Positions 34,351-43,568 are shown, counted from the first letter of the stretch. The stretch: DNA of 64,000 bases from an uncultured Oscillospiraceae bacterium (GCA_947632155.1 CANROF010000001.1:31344-95343); one strand, 5' to 3'. The notes: a model not told the origin generated them from the sequence alone. Program-made: numbers and translations.

Positions 34351-36074
34351 CTTACCGCGAAGCGTATGAAAAATGGCTGAGCTCCCCCGCGCTCAGCGCC
34401 GATGAGAGGGCCGAGCTTCAGGCCATCGCCGGGGACGAGAAGGAGATCGAGTCCCGCTTTGTGGCCCAGCTCGAGTTCGGCACCGCGGGCCTCCGGGGGA
34501 CCATGGCTGTGGGCCTCAACCGCATGAACGTCCACGTCATCCGCCACACCACCCAGGCCTTCGCCGAGGTGATTCTGGCCGAGGGCCCGGAGGCCTGCAA
34601 GCGCGGCGTGGCCGTGTGCTACGACTGCCGGAACAATTCCGAAATTTTCGCCCACGAGGCCGCGCGGGTCATGGCCGCCAACGGCATCTTCGTGCGGCTC
34701 TTTGACGACATGCGCCCCACCCCGGAGCTCTCCTTCGCCATCCGGGAATACAAGTGCATCGCCGGCATCAACATCACCGCCTCCCACAACCCCAAGGAGT
34801 ACAACGGCTACAAGGTCTACTGGGAGGATGGCGCCCAGCTCCCCCCCAAGCACGCCGACGAGGTGGCCGCCAAAATGGCAAAGTTAGACGTCTTTGACTG
34901 CGTCAAGACCGTGGACTTCGACAGGGCCCTCTCCGAGGGGAAGATCGTCCTCATGGGCCACGAGACGGACGAGGCGTTTTTAGCCAACGTCATGGCCCAG
35001 CAAAACGACCCGGAGCTGATCGCGCGCGTGGCCGACAGCTTCAAAATGGTCTACACCCCCTTCCACGGCACCGGCATGAAGCTCATCCCCGAGGCGCTCA
35101 GGCGCATGGGCCTCAAAAAGGTCTACTGCGAGCCCCAGCAGATGATCAAGAACGGCGACTTCCCCACCGTCAAGTCCCCCAACCCCGAGAATCCCGAGGG
35201 CTTCTACCTGTGCGTCGAGCTGGCGGACAAGGTGGGCGCGGACTTCATCTTAGGCTCCGACCCCGACGCGGACCGGGTGGGCATCATGGTCCGGGACCAC
35301 GACGGCAAGTTCATCCCCTTCACCGGCAACCAGACCGGCGTTCTGCTTTTAGACTACATCATCGGCGCCAAGCGCCGCGCTGGGACCATGCCCGAAAAGC
35401 CCGTGGCGCTGAAGTCCATCGTCTCCTCCGAGATGGCCCGGGCCGTGGCGGAGAAGAACGGCCTCCAGTTCTACGACACCTTCACCGGCTTTAAGTTCCT
35501 GGCCGAGAAGAAAAACGCCCTGGAGGAGTCCGGGGAGGGCAAGGTCATCTTCTCCTTCGAGGAATCCTACGGCTACATGTTCGGCGACTACGTCCGGGAC
35601 AAGGACGCCGTCACCGCCTCCCTCATGATCTGCGAGATGGCCGCCTTCTACGCCTCCCAGGGCATCGCCCTGGTGGACGCCCTGGACGCCCTCTATGAGA
35701 AGTACGGCGCGTATCTGGAAAAGACCCTGAATCTGGTGATGCCCGGCCTTGACGGGCAGAAGAAGATGAAGGAGCTGATGGACGGCCTTCGCGCCACGCC
35801 TCCCGCCCAGATCGCCGGGCAGAAGGTGAAGCTCTACCGCGACTACTCCGACGGCTCCGAAAAGGACGCGGATACCGGCGCGGTGGCGAAGATGGAGCTC
35901 TCCGGCTCCAACGTCCTCGCTTTCGTCCTCGCCGACGGCACGGTCCTCATCGTCCGTCCCTCCGGCACGGAGCCCAAGGTCAAGGTCTACGTCCTCTGCC
36001 GCGGCGAGAACATGCCCGAGGCCCGGGAAAAGACCGCCCGCTACGCCGAGTGGGCCATGAGTCTGGGAAAATAA
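34347..36074 (+). CDS. phosphoglucomutase/phosphomannomutase (phosphosugar mutase)
   Basis: 575 residues, alpha-D-phosphohexomutase of the long PgcA/ManB type, which interconverts hexose 1- and 6-phosphates. The active phosphoserine is in TASHNPKEYNGYK (about residue 147), the Mg2+ loop is GSDPDADRVG (about 305), the sugar-binding loop FEESYGYM follows (about 408), and the phosphate-binding end is RPSGTEPKVKVY (about 535). Starts within the DUF2007 stop and ends in a terminator. Glucose or mannose specificity cannot be set by eye. Confidence 0.95.
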   Translation: MTYREAYEKWLSSPALSADERAELQAIAGDEKEIESRFVAQLEFGTAGLRGTMAVGLNRMNVHVIRHTTQAFAEVILAEGPEACKRGVAVCYDCRNNSEIFAHEAARVMAANGIFVRLFDDMRPTPELSFAIREYKCIAGINITASHNPKEYNGYKVYWEDGAQLPPKHADEVAAKMAKLDVFDCVKTVDFDRALSEGKIVLMGHETDEAFLANVMAQQNDPELIARVADSFKMVYTPFHGTGMKLIPEALRRMGLKKVYCEPQQMIKNGDFPTVKSPNPENPEGFYLCVELADKVGADFILGSDPDADRVGIMVRDHDGKFIPFTGNQTGVLLLDYIIGAKRRAGTMPEKPVALKSIVSSEMARAVAEKNGLQFYDTFTGFKFLAEKKNALEESGEGKVIFSFEESYGYMFGDYVRDKDAVTASLMICEMAAFYASQGIALVDALDALYEKYGAYLEKTLNLVMPGLDGQKKMKELMDGLRATPPAQIAGQKVKLYRDYSDGSEKDADTGAVAKMELSGSNVLAFVLADGTVLIVRPSGTEPKVKVYVLCRGENMPEAREKTARYAEWAMSLGK

Positions 36075-36088
36075 GAATTACAATTTTT

Positions 36089-36115
36089 GGGGGTCGCGAA
36101 AGCGGCCCCCTTTTT
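36089..36115 (+). terminator. terminator after the mutase gene
   Basis: GGGGGTCGC-gaaa-GCGGCCCCC (one GU) then five Ts. Confidence 0.9.
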
Positions 36116-36171
36116 GTATATTTTCCTGCCGGCGGCAAAAGCTATCCTTGATACTGATCGAGGTGAAGCGC

Positions 36172-36615
36172 ATGAAAATGACAAACAAGGAGTATTCCGA
36201 TTACGTAAAGCAGAAAACTCCGAATTCCAAGCTCATCCCCAACGTTATAAAGGCCTTCGCGGTGGGCGGGCTCATCTGCTGCGTGGGCCAGGGCATCCTG
36301 GACGGCATGAAGGCCGCGGGCCTCAACGAGGAAAACGCCGCCACCGCCGCCAGCGTCATCCTGGTCCTGACGGGGGCGCTGCTGACGGGCATCGGCATCT
36401 ACGACAACATCGCCAAATTCGCCGGCGCCGGAACGCTGGTCCCCATCACGGGCTTTGCCAACTCCGTAGTCTCCCCGGCCCTGGAGTTCAAGACCGAGGG
36501 CTATATCACCGGCACCGCCGCCAAAATGTTCATCATCGCCGGCCCCGTCATCGTCTTCGGCATAGCCAGCAGCATCGTGTACGGGATCGCCCTGGTGCTC
36601 TTCAAGCTGGTCTGA
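36172..36615 (+). CDS. spoVAC: stage V sporulation protein AC
   Basis: 147 residues with three or four membrane segments. SpoVAC is part of the SpoVA channel that moves calcium-dipicolinate during spore formation and germination. Family signature: LIPNVIKAFAVGGLICCVGQ and FAGAGTLVPITGFANSVVSPA. GAGGTGAAGCGC precedes the ATG at 36172; the upstream in-frame start would add eight residues and lacks a site. The usual downstream partners spoVAD and spoVAE are not next to it. Expected to be expressed in the forespore; I could not assign a promoter with confidence. Confidence 0.92.
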   Translation: MKMTNKEYSDYVKQKTPNSKLIPNVIKAFAVGGLICCVGQGILDGMKAAGLNEENAATAASVILVLTGALLTGIGIYDNIAKFAGAGTLVPITGFANSVVSPALEFKTEGYITGTAAKMFIIAGPVIVFGIASSIVYGIALVLFKLV

Positions 36616-37090
36616 CCCGAAAAATGGCCCCAGCTTCGCGTTCACCGGGAGGTGAGCGCATATCGCCAGCCGGGTCGCCGGGACGGCGACCCCTACGGCG
36701 TAATATGCGGGTTTTACGTATATAGGTGAGCGCTGCAATTATCTCGTAGTGTGGGTTTTCGCGCTGAAAACAGGGTTTTCAAGAATTGAATCGTCCCTGA
36801 CCGTCCGATATACTCTCACTTCCGACGAACGTACAAACCATAATCTCGCCGTAGGGGCCGATGACCACATCGGCCCGTCCCTCCGGCATGCACCTGCTTC
36901 CCGGGATACGCATTTCCCCCGTCCACGCCGTAGGGGTCGCCGTCCCCGGCGACCCGTCCCTCGATTTTCACACGCATCTCCCGGTAAACGTAAACCCCCC
37001 AACCCCGCTGTACGGGCCGTGACCGCAGGGAATGCCCTTGGGCACGCCCACGGGAGCGCGGGGCTTGGCTTTTCCCTTTTTCATCGCGTA
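36616..37090. repeat. gene-free stretch with three short GC-rich palindromes
   Basis: Palindromes of the GTAGGGG(C/T)CG..CG(G/A)CCCGTCCC type at 36670-36699 (inverted), 36851-36883 and 36927-36960. The first and third are near-identical and face each other. Nothing coding is convincing. Confidence 0.65.
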
Positions 37091-37097
37091 AAGTCTA

Positions 37098-37126
37098 TTG
37101 CAATCCGTTCTCCGAACGTGTATAAT
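37098..37126 (+). promoter_or_regulatory. promoter of the aldo/keto reductase gene, with a flanking dyad
   Basis: TTGCAA, 17 nt, TATAAT. An inverted repeat CTCCGAAC (in the spacer) and GTTCGGAG (at the ribosome site, about 37143-37150) brackets the -10, a possible operator. Confidence 0.75.
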
Positions 37127-37158
37127 GATTTTATCAAATTCTGTTCGGAGGCGGGAGT

Positions 37159-38019
37159 ATGGAACAATCTATCAGGCTCAATAACGGCGTCTTGATGCCG
37201 CTGGTGGGGTTTGGGACCTACCAGATCACCGACAGCGCGGAGTGTGAGCGCAGCGTCCTTGCGGCCGTCGAGGCCGGGTACCGGCTCATTGACACGGCCC
37301 AGAATTACGGTACCGAGCGGCCCGTGGGCGCGGCGGTGCGGGCGTGCGGGCTGCCCCGGGAGGAGCTTTTCATCACCTCCAAGGTGTGGTTCCGCAACCA
37401 CCCCGAGGGCGCGTGCCGGGAGAGCGTATACCGGTCGCTGGAGCGTCTGGGGCTGGACTACCTGGACCTGATGCTCATCCACTGGCCCTTCGGGGATGTC
37501 TACGCCGCCTGGCGGGACCTGGAGACGCTGTATCGCGAGGGCGTTTTGCGTGCCATCGGGGTGTCCAACTTCTCCCCGGACAGGCTGGTGGACCTCATAA
37601 ACTACAACGAGATCGTCCCGGCGGTGAATCAGATCGAAACACACCTCTACTGCCAGCAGAAGACGGCCCATGAGTGGATGGCAAAATACGGCGTGGCCCA
37701 TCAGGGCTACGCGCCCCTGGGCCAGAGCCGGATAAACCACATGTTCGCGCTCCCCTGCGTCCGCGCCGCCGCCGAAAATCACGGCAGGACCCCCGCCCAG
37801 ACGGCGCTGCGGTTCTTGGTACAGCAGGGCATCTCCGTCATCCCCAAGTCCGTCCACCCGGAGCGGATACGGGAGAACATCGGCGTATTCGATTTTGAGC
37901 TGACGGAGGAGGAAATGGCGGCCCTCTCGGCCGTGGACAACGCCTCCCCCATGATCGGCACCGCCACGGACCCAAAACGGGCGGAGGCAGCCAAGAATTG
38001 GACCAGCAGAGAGCTGTAA
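37159..38019 (+). CDS. aldo/keto reductase
   Basis: 286 residues, NADPH-dependent barrel enzyme. Catalytic tetrad visible: Asp and Tyr in DTAQNYGTE (about residues 42-47), Lys in SKVWF (about 75), His in LIHWPFGD (about 108). The C-terminal SVHPERIRENIGVFDFELT region binds NADPH. Close to the 2,5-diketogluconate/methylglyoxal reductase group; the physiological substrate is not evident. It stands alone under a strong promoter. Confidence 0.94.
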   Translation: MEQSIRLNNGVLMPLVGFGTYQITDSAECERSVLAAVEAGYRLIDTAQNYGTERPVGAAVRACGLPREELFITSKVWFRNHPEGACRESVYRSLERLGLDYLDLMLIHWPFGDVYAAWRDLETLYREGVLRAIGVSNFSPDRLVDLINYNEIVPAVNQIETHLYCQQKTAHEWMAKYGVAHQGYAPLGQSRINHMFALPCVRAAAENHGRTPAQTALRFLVQQGISVIPKSVHPERIRENIGVFDFELTEEEMAALSAVDNASPMIGTATDPKRAEAAKNWTSREL

Positions 38020-38026
38020 AGCGCAA

Positions 38027-38060
38027 AATCCCCGCGGGTCATACCCACGGGGATTGCTTT
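38027..38060. terminator. bidirectional terminator between convergent genes
   Basis: AATCCCCG-c-GGGT/ACCC-a-CGGGGATT followed by CTTTTTC; on the other strand it follows the Na/Pi gene. Confidence 0.8.
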
Positions 38061-38062
38061 TT

Positions 38063-39841
38063 CTATCCGATGTGCTCCGGCATACGGTATTTGACGGCGA
38101 AGTAGTCGTAGAAGTCGTTGAACTCCTTCTCCTCGCCGCTGCGGACGTTGTGCAGGAACTCGTGGACGCCCACCTCGGGGCGGTCGGCGCTCATCTCCAG
38201 CATACAGCCGGCGATGTTGGAGCAATGGTCGGAGACACGCTCTAAATTTGTGAGGATGTCCGTGAGGATGAAGCCCAGCTCGATGGTGCAGTCGCCCATC
38301 TGCATGCGCTTGACGTGATTGAGGCGTATCCGGTCCTTGAGGCTGTCCACCACCTGCTCCAGCGGCTCCACCATCACGGCGGAGTTGAGGTCGTCGTCCC
38401 GGAAGCTCATGAGCGCCAGGCCCATGATCTCGGTGACGGCGTCCACCATGGTGTTCAGCTCCCGGAGGGCGTCGGAGGAGAAGGCCAGCTTTTTCTCGTG
38501 TATCTCCTCGGCGGATTTTAAGATGTTCACCGCGTGGTCGGATATGCGCTCAAAGTCGGAGATCATATGCAGGAGCTTCGTGGCCTCGGCGTTGTCGGAG
38601 CTGGAGAGGTTCTGGGCCGACAGCTTCACCAGATACGTGCCCAGGCGGTCCTCGTAGTAGTCCACCCGCTCCTCGCTTTTCTCGATCTTCTCCGCCGTGT
38701 CGGCGTCATAGGAGCTGAGCTCCCGCATGGCGTCGTAGATGGACTGGGTGGCCAGCTCCGCCATGGAGACGGTGACGGCCCGGCAGCGGGCCACGGCCAC
38801 GGCGGGGGATTTGAGCAGGCGCTCGTCCAGAAGCGTCTCCCCCTCCTTGCTCTCCGCCGAGTCCCGGATGAGAAGGCGGCTCAGGGGCTCCAAAAACCGC
38901 AGCGCCGGCGCCAGCACGGCGATGGAGACGAGCTTGTACGCCGTGTTGATGAGGGCGATGGAAACGGGCGTGGCCGCCGCGGCGGCGAAGCTCATGTTAA
39001 AAAGATAATAGACAAGGTAATAGATCGGCAGGACGATGACGGTGGACAGGACGTTGAAGGACAGGTGTATCATCGCCGCCCGCTTGGCGTTTTTGGAGGC
39101 CCCGATGCAGGAGAGAATGGCGGAGATGCACGTTCCGATGTTCTGGCCCATGATGACGGGGATGGCCGTGCCGTAGGAGATGTTGCCCGTGGTGGCCAGG
39201 GCCTGCAAAATACCGATGGAGGCGGAGGAGGACTGGATGACAGCGGTGATCACCGTGCCCGCCAGCACGCCCACCAGGGGGTTGGAGAGGACGGAGAGGA
39301 TCCGGGCAAACTCCGGGGCGTCCCGGAGGCCCACCACCGCGCCGCTCATGGCCTCCATGCCGTACATCAGCACCGCGAAGCCTAAGAAGATCATGCCGGT
39401 GTCCCGCTTGGCCGGCTTTTTCTGGAAGATATAGAGGATGGCCCCCACGAAGGCGATGATGGGGGTGATGGTGGACATCTTGAAAAACTCGAGGATAACC
39501 CCGCCGCCCTCCACGCCCGCCAGGGACAGGAGCCACGGGGTGATGGAGGCGCCAAGGTTCGCGCCCACGATGATGCCCACGGACTGGCCCAGGGTCATGA
39601 GGCCCGAGTTCACAAAGCCCACCACCATCACCGTGGTGGCGGAGCTGGACTGCAAAAGCGCCGTGACGCCCACGCCCAGCAAAAAGCCCTTCACGGGGTT
39701 GGAGGTGATGTTCCCCAGCAGCGCCTTCAGGCGCCCGCCGGCGCGCTTCTCCAGGGACGAGCTCATGAGATTCATCCCGAAGAGGAAGAGCGCCAGCCCC
39801 CCGAAGAGGGTTATGACGTCAAATACCGAAAAACCGTCCAT
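38063..39841 (-). CDS. Na/Pi cotransporter family protein with PhoU-like domain
   Basis: 592 residues. The N-terminal two thirds hold two inverted repeats of the NptA family (GLALFLFGMNLMSSSLE, QSSSATTVMVVGFVNSG, and QSSSASIGILQALA), with about eight membrane segments. From about residue 370, helical PhoU-like repeats run to the end. Such proteins import phosphate or respond to its level. It lies 15 nt downstream of a PhoR-type kinase gene in the same direction, which supports a phosphate role. Confidence 0.92.
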   Translation of the reverse strand: MDGFSVFDVITLFGGLALFLFGMNLMSSSLEKRAGGRLKALLGNITSNPVKGFLLGVGVTALLQSSSATTVMVVGFVNSGLMTLGQSVGIIVGANLGASITPWLLSLAGVEGGGVILEFFKMSTITPIIAFVGAILYIFQKKPAKRDTGMIFLGFAVLMYGMEAMSGAVVGLRDAPEFARILSVLSNPLVGVLAGTVITAVIQSSSASIGILQALATTGNISYGTAIPVIMGQNIGTCISAILSCIGASKNAKRAAMIHLSFNVLSTVIVLPIYYLVYYLFNMSFAAAAATPVSIALINTAYKLVSIAVLAPALRFLEPLSRLLIRDSAESKEGETLLDERLLKSPAVAVARCRAVTVSMAELATQSIYDAMRELSSYDADTAEKIEKSEERVDYYEDRLGTYLVKLSAQNLSSSDNAEATKLLHMISDFERISDHAVNILKSAEEIHEKKLAFSSDALRELNTMVDAVTEIMGLALMSFRDDDLNSAVMVEPLEQVVDSLKDRIRLNHVKRMQMGDCTIELGFILTDILTNLERVSDHCSNIAGCMLEMSADRPEVGVHEFLHNVRSGEEKEFNDFYDYFAVKYRMPEHIG

Positions 39842-39856
39842 CTGTCTCTCCTGCTC

Positions 39857-41158
39857 TTATTTCTCCTGCTTTTCGAATTCCGCTTTGGCGTTTTCTAAGG
39901 TCGGGAATACGATGGTGACGTTGGTGCCCCGGCCGGGGTTGCTCTTCAGGCTCACCTCCGCGCCGTGGACGGCCGCGCCGTGCTTGACGATGGAGAGGCC
40001 CAGCCCCGTGCCGCCGATGGCCTTGGAGTGGCTCTTGTCCACCCGGTAAAAGCGCTCGAACACCCGGTCGATGTGCTCCCGGGGGATGCCGATGCCGGTG
40101 TCGGAGACGGACACCGCCGGCCGGCCGCCGATGGTGGCTACGCTCACCAGGACCCGGCCGTTCTCCACATTATATTTGACGGCGTTGTCCGCCAGATTGT
40201 AGACCATCTCGTCGATGACCGAGGGGATGCCGAAGACTCTGGCGGCGGAGCCCGTCAGGGCGAACTCCACGCCCCGGGCATGTCCCACGGGCCGCAGCCG
40301 CTCCACCACGCTCCGGGCCACCTCGTAGAGGTCCACCTCGGTGCGCTCCAGCTCAAAGACGCCCTCGTCAAGCTGGGAGAGCTTGATGATGTCGTTGATG
40401 AGGGCGATGAGCCGGCCGGATTCGTCGTGGATGCTCTTGGCAAAGCCCTGGATGTCCTCGGGCTTCACCATGCCGTTGACCATGAGCTCCGAGATGCCGT
40501 AGATGCTGGTCAGCGGCGTCCTCAGCTCGTGGGAGACGTTGGAGGAAAAGTCGTGGCGCATGGCCTCGCGCCGGGCCTTTTCCGTGATGTCCAGGCTCAC
40601 CAGCACCGCGCCGGTGATGTTCCCGGCAGTCTCCACGGGATTTGCCAGTATCTGGTATACCCGTCCGTCCAGCTCCATGGTGCGCTCGGAGTGCTGGCCC
40701 TTCAGGGCCGCCCGGGCGGTCTTTAAAAAGACCTCGGAGGTCATGGAATTTTCGTCCCCCATGAGCCTCTGGGCGGCGGGGTTGTAGCTCACCAGGCGCA
40801 TGTCCGTATCCAGGAGGACGAAGCCCTCGGCCATGCTGTCGGTGATGGCCCGGAACTCCTCCTGGGAGCGCCGCAGGTCCGCCATCTGGAGGTCGATGAG
40901 CTGGCTCTGACGGGTGAGGCGGTCCATCAGGGGGGCGATCTCCTCATACCCCGACCCCGGGGAGCGCTCCGGGTCGAAGTCCCGGAGGGGCTTGACGATG
41001 GTCCTGGCGGCCCAGCCGGCAAACGCCGCCGAAAGGACGGCGAAGGCGCAGGCCAGGGCGATGAAAGTCCCGGTCCCCACCCCCAAAAACGCCGCCACCG
41101 CCAGGGCCAGGCCCAAAATGGCCGTGGCCGCGATGCTCCAGGCTATCCGTCTTATCAT
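39857..41158 (-). CDS. PhoR-like sensor histidine kinase
   Basis: 433 residues. Two membrane segments (about 8-50) with almost no outside loop, then a PAS domain (about 95-195, EEFRAITDSMAEGFVLLDTD), HisKA with NVSHELRTPLTSIYG (His about 208) and HATPase with NLADNAVKY, RFYRVDKSHSKAIGGTGLGLSIVK. The short loop and PAS domain fit PhoR kinases, which read phosphate status through the transport system rather than an outside ligand. It overlaps its regulator by 4 nt. Confidence 0.93.
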   Translation of the reverse strand: MIRRIAWSIAATAILGLALAVAAFLGVGTGTFIALACAFAVLSAAFAGWAARTIVKPLRDFDPERSPGSGYEEIAPLMDRLTRQSQLIDLQMADLRRSQEEFRAITDSMAEGFVLLDTDMRLVSYNPAAQRLMGDENSMTSEVFLKTARAALKGQHSERTMELDGRVYQILANPVETAGNITGAVLVSLDITEKARREAMRHDFSSNVSHELRTPLTSIYGISELMVNGMVKPEDIQGFAKSIHDESGRLIALINDIIKLSQLDEGVFELERTEVDLYEVARSVVERLRPVGHARGVEFALTGSAARVFGIPSVIDEMVYNLADNAVKYNVENGRVLVSVATIGGRPAVSVSDTGIGIPREHIDRVFERFYRVDKSHSKAIGGTGLGLSIVKHGAAVHGAEVSLKSNPGRGTNVTIVFPTLENAKAEFEKQEK

Positions 41159-41823
41159 ATCTCTTCCACCTTATATCCGATGCCCCGCACCGTTTTTATC
41201 ATGTCGCCGCACCGGCCCAGCTTGGCCCGGAGGGTCCGGATGTGGACGTCCACCGTCCGGCTCTCGCCGCCGAATTCCGTGCCCCAGACGGAGCTCAGGA
41301 TCCGGTCCCGGGTGAAGACCTCCCCGGGGCGGCTCAAAAGGAGGCTCAGAAGCTCAAATTCCTTGTAGGTCAAAAGCACCGCCTCCCCATCCGCCGTGAC
41401 GGTCCGGGCGGCCTGGGAAAGGCGCAGGGGGCCCAGGGCGTATTCCTCCGGCTCCGCGTCCTCCGTCCGGCGCAGCAGGGCCCGGACCCGGGAGATGAGC
41501 TCCATGATGCCGAAGGGCTTGGCGATGTAGTCGTCGGCGCCGCCGTCCAGCCCCAGGACCTTGTCATACTCCGTGCCCCGGGCCGTCAGCATGATCACGG
41601 GAAGCCGCCGGGTGTCATGCCGGGCCCGGAGCTTTTTCAGGATCTCCAGCCCGTCCTCCTCCGGCAGCATGATGTCCAAAAGCAGCAGCGACGGCGCGCC
41701 CCGCTCCAGCTCCCGCCAGAAGTCCGAGGGCCTCTCAAACCCCCTGGCCTCCAGCCCGGAGGCGTTCAGGGCGTACTCCACAAACCCCCGGATGCTCCCG
41801 TCGTCCTCCAACACCCAGATCAC
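41155..41823 (-). CDS. OmpR/PhoB-family response regulator
   Basis: 222 residues from a GTG start. AAAGGGGG sits 8 nt upstream; the alternative start seven codons earlier would overlap that site. Acidic pair EDD (5-7), phospho-acceptor in LLLLDIMLPE (about 47), Lys in AKPFG (about 98), and winged helix with YKEFELLSLLLSRPGEVFTRDRI. First gene of the regulator-kinase-Na/Pi operon. Probably controls the phosphate response (inference from neighbours). Confidence 0.93.
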   Translation of the reverse strand: MIWVLEDDGSIRGFVEYALNASGLEARGFERPSDFWRELERGAPSLLLLDIMLPEEDGLEILKKLRARHDTRRLPVIMLTARGTEYDKVLGLDGGADDYIAKPFGIMELISRVRALLRRTEDAEPEEYALGPLRLSQAARTVTADGEAVLLTYKEFELLSLLLSRPGEVFTRDRILSSVWGTEFGGESRTVDVHIRTLRAKLGRCGDMIKTVRGIGYKVEEI

Positions 41824-41925
41824 CGCCCCGCCCCCTTTCAACACAAAATCACAACTATACTATACTATAACTTACGTTAAAAAGAAAATCATAAAATTGT
41901 TAAATCTATGTAAAGTCCGGAAATC

Positions 41926-42104
41926 AATATTTTTCGCGGGGCTCCGCCTCGCGAAAAATCCCGTTTGTTTTGCGGAGTGTGCGGCCCTGCGGGCCGTGCG
42001 CGCAGCAAAACAGCAGAAAAAAATTCCTGAATTCCGCAGAATTCAGGAATTTTTTTCGCACGCATCCCCCTAAAAAAACAAGGCCCCAACGGGGCCTTGT
42101 TTTT
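41926..42104 (-). repeat. dispersed four-hairpin element, family B copy 4 (B4)
   Basis: Begins directly after the ferredoxin stop, same direction. Hairpin D here is AAAAAACAAGGCCCC/GGGGCCTTGTTTTTT, a full terminator. The linker is GGGGATGCGTGCG. Hairpin C has CCTGAATTC/GAATTCAGG, B is closed by GTTTTGCTG-type and GCAAAAC arms around CGGCCC/GGGCCG, and A is ATTTTTCGCG/CGCGAAAAAT. It is the most diverged copy, but every stem is kept. Confidence 0.88.
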
Positions 42105-42275
42105 TTACGCTTCTTCGATGGCTCCCACGGGGCACTCGCCCTCGCAGGCTCCGCAGTCGATGCAGACATCGGGATCTACGACGTGCTGGCCGTCACCCTC
42201 GGTGATGGCTCCGACGGGGCAGGCGTTCTCGCAGGCTCCGCAGTTGACGCAGGCGTCAGAAACTTTTCTGGGCAT
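42105..42275 (-). CDS. 2[4Fe-4S] ferredoxin
   Basis: 56 residues, clostridial-type ferredoxin carrying two four-iron clusters (CVNCGACENACP and CIDCGACEGECP) and serving low-potential electron transfer. GGAGG lies 9 nt before the ATG at 42275; an ORF start five codons upstream is rejected. The stop runs straight into hairpin D of B4, which serves as its terminator. Confidence 0.96.
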   Translation of the reverse strand: MPRKVSDACVNCGACENACPVGAITEGDGQHVVDPDVCIDCGACEGECPVGAIEEA

Positions 42276-42332
42276 GATATGTACCTCCATTTATTTGTTC
42301 CATTTTTCGTAAGGCCCCTGGGCCTCAACAGC

Positions 42333-42360
42333 ATTGTATCACGTATTCCGGAAAAATCAA
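42333..42360 (-). promoter_or_regulatory. promoter of the ferredoxin gene
   Basis: Minus strand TTGATT, 16 nt, TACAAT. Confidence 0.75.
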
Positions 42361-42503
42361 ATAGATTTTTTCGCTTTTTCAGACTGATTTTGGTATTTTT
42401 CACAATTTTGACCTTTTGACCACTCTCCAAAAGCCGCGCTTTAGATAACCGGCGAAATTTCGCGATATTTTTCGAAATTCAAAGAAAACCCAGCCGTATA
42501 TAA

Positions 42504-42601
42504 AGGTCAGTGAACGTCAAAGGTCAGATAAAGTCAAACCGGGATTTGCTGTTTTCCGCCGGGTGGGTTAAAATACAGCCAAAAGGTCAAGAATAGTCAA
42601 A
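42504..42601 (+). promoter_or_regulatory. ctsR promoter with three CtsR boxes
   Basis: CtsR sites of the RGTCAAA-N3/4-RGTCAAA type at 42504-42521, 42521-42538 and 42584-42601 (the last, AGGTCAAGAATAGTCAAA, is closest to consensus). A promoter TTGCTG, 17 nt, TAAAAT (42546-42574) lies between boxes 2 and 3. Boxes 1 and 2 share a base. A further TTTGACC pair in inverse sense lies at about 42407-42421. Confidence 0.88.
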
Positions 42602-42619
42602 GTCAAGGAGATGTGACCC

Positions 42620-43066
42620 ATGGGTATTTCGGACGTCATCGCGGATTTTATAAACGACATGCTGAGCGTAGACTCCACCGCGGAGCTCCAGCGCTCGGAG
42701 CTGGCCAGCCGCTTCAACTGCGTGCCCAGCCAAATAAACTACGTCATCGCCACCCGCTTCTCCCCGGAGCGGGGGTACGTGGTGGAGAGCCGCCGGGGCG
42801 GCGGCGGGTACATCCGCATCCGCCGGGTGCAGTCGGACCCGAAGCTGCTCATCATGCACACGGTGAACGCCGTGGGGGACCGGGTGGACGCCGATACCGC
42901 CGCCGCGCTCCTCACCAACTGCGTCTCCGCCGGGGTGCTCAGCGAGGCGGCGGCGCGGCTCATGCTCTCCGCCCTCACCGACCAGGCCCTGCGCCCGGTG
43001 ACGCCGGAGGGCCGGGACGTGGTCCGGGCCTCGGTCTTAAAGCAGATGCTTTTGTCCACAATTTAA
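42620..43066 (+). CDS. ctsR: transcriptional repressor CtsR
   Basis: 148 residues. Repressor of clp and other class III heat-shock genes. N-terminal winged helix (ISDVIADFINDMLSV, LASRFNCVPSQINYVIATRF) with the Gly-rich wing ESRRGGGGYIRIRR that reads the minor groove, and a C-terminal dimerisation domain. Preceded by its own binding sites, so autoregulated. First gene of ctsR-mcsA-clpC. Confidence 0.96.
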   Translation: MGISDVIADFINDMLSVDSTAELQRSELASRFNCVPSQINYVIATRFSPERGYVVESRRGGGGYIRIRRVQSDPKLLIMHTVNAVGDRVDADTAAALLTNCVSAGVLSEAAARLMLSALTDQALRPVTPEGRDVVRASVLKQMLLSTI

Positions 43067-43094
43067 ATTTGAAATTTTGAAAGGAGAAATCATT

Positions 43095-43568
43095 ATGAAA
43101 TGCACAAATTGCGGTAAGAATAACGCTGTCAGCCACTATAGATACGAGATAAACGGCAAGGTCACGGAGGCCCACCTGTGCGCCGAGTGCGCCCGGGAGC
43201 TCCAGCCGGAGCGGGAGCTTGCCGCCATGAGCCGGGAGCTTTTCGGGGACATGGGGAGCTTTTTTGACGCGCCCCTCGCCGGCGGCGGGCTTCTCCGGAG
43301 CTTCTTTGGCCGGGACCCCTTTGAGGGCTTCTTCGGCGGCCCCCTGTCCCTCTTCGGCGCGCCCCGCATCGAGATCAGCTTCCCCGGCGCCCCGGAGGGC
43401 GCGGCAAAGCCCGAGAGCGCCGCGCAGCCCCTGGTGGACCCGGAGCTCTCAAAGCGGCGGGAGATAAACGCCCTCCGGGAGGAGATGCGCGCCGCCGCGG
43501 AGAGCGAGGACTACGAAAAGGCCGCACGGCTCCGGGATAAGCTCCGGGCCATGGAGAAGGATGACTAA
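43095..43568 (+). CDS. mcsA: McsA-like zinc-finger and UvrB/UvrC-motif protein
   Basis: 157 residues. Two Cys pairs at the N-terminus (CTNCGKNNA and CAEC) are zinc ligands; a Gly/Phe-rich middle follows, and a UVR motif (about 125-157, REEMRAAAESEDYEKAARLRDKL) ends it. McsA normally activates the arginine kinase McsB and modulates CtsR. The ATG at 43095 follows AAAGGAG. mcsB is not between it and clpC, as it is in Bacillus. Confidence 0.9.
   Translation: MKCTNCGKNNAVSHYRYEINGKVTEAHLCAECARELQPERELAAMSRELFGDMGSFFDAPLAGGGLLRSFFGRDPFEGFFGGPLSLFGAPRIEISFPGAPEGAAKPESAAQPLVDPELSKRREINALREEMRAAAESEDYEKAARLRDKLRAMEKDD

Noticed and set aside
36616..37097. Open frames between spoVAC and the aldo/keto reductase gene
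   Set aside because: Low-complexity, repeat-derived translations with no family resemblance or ribosome sites.
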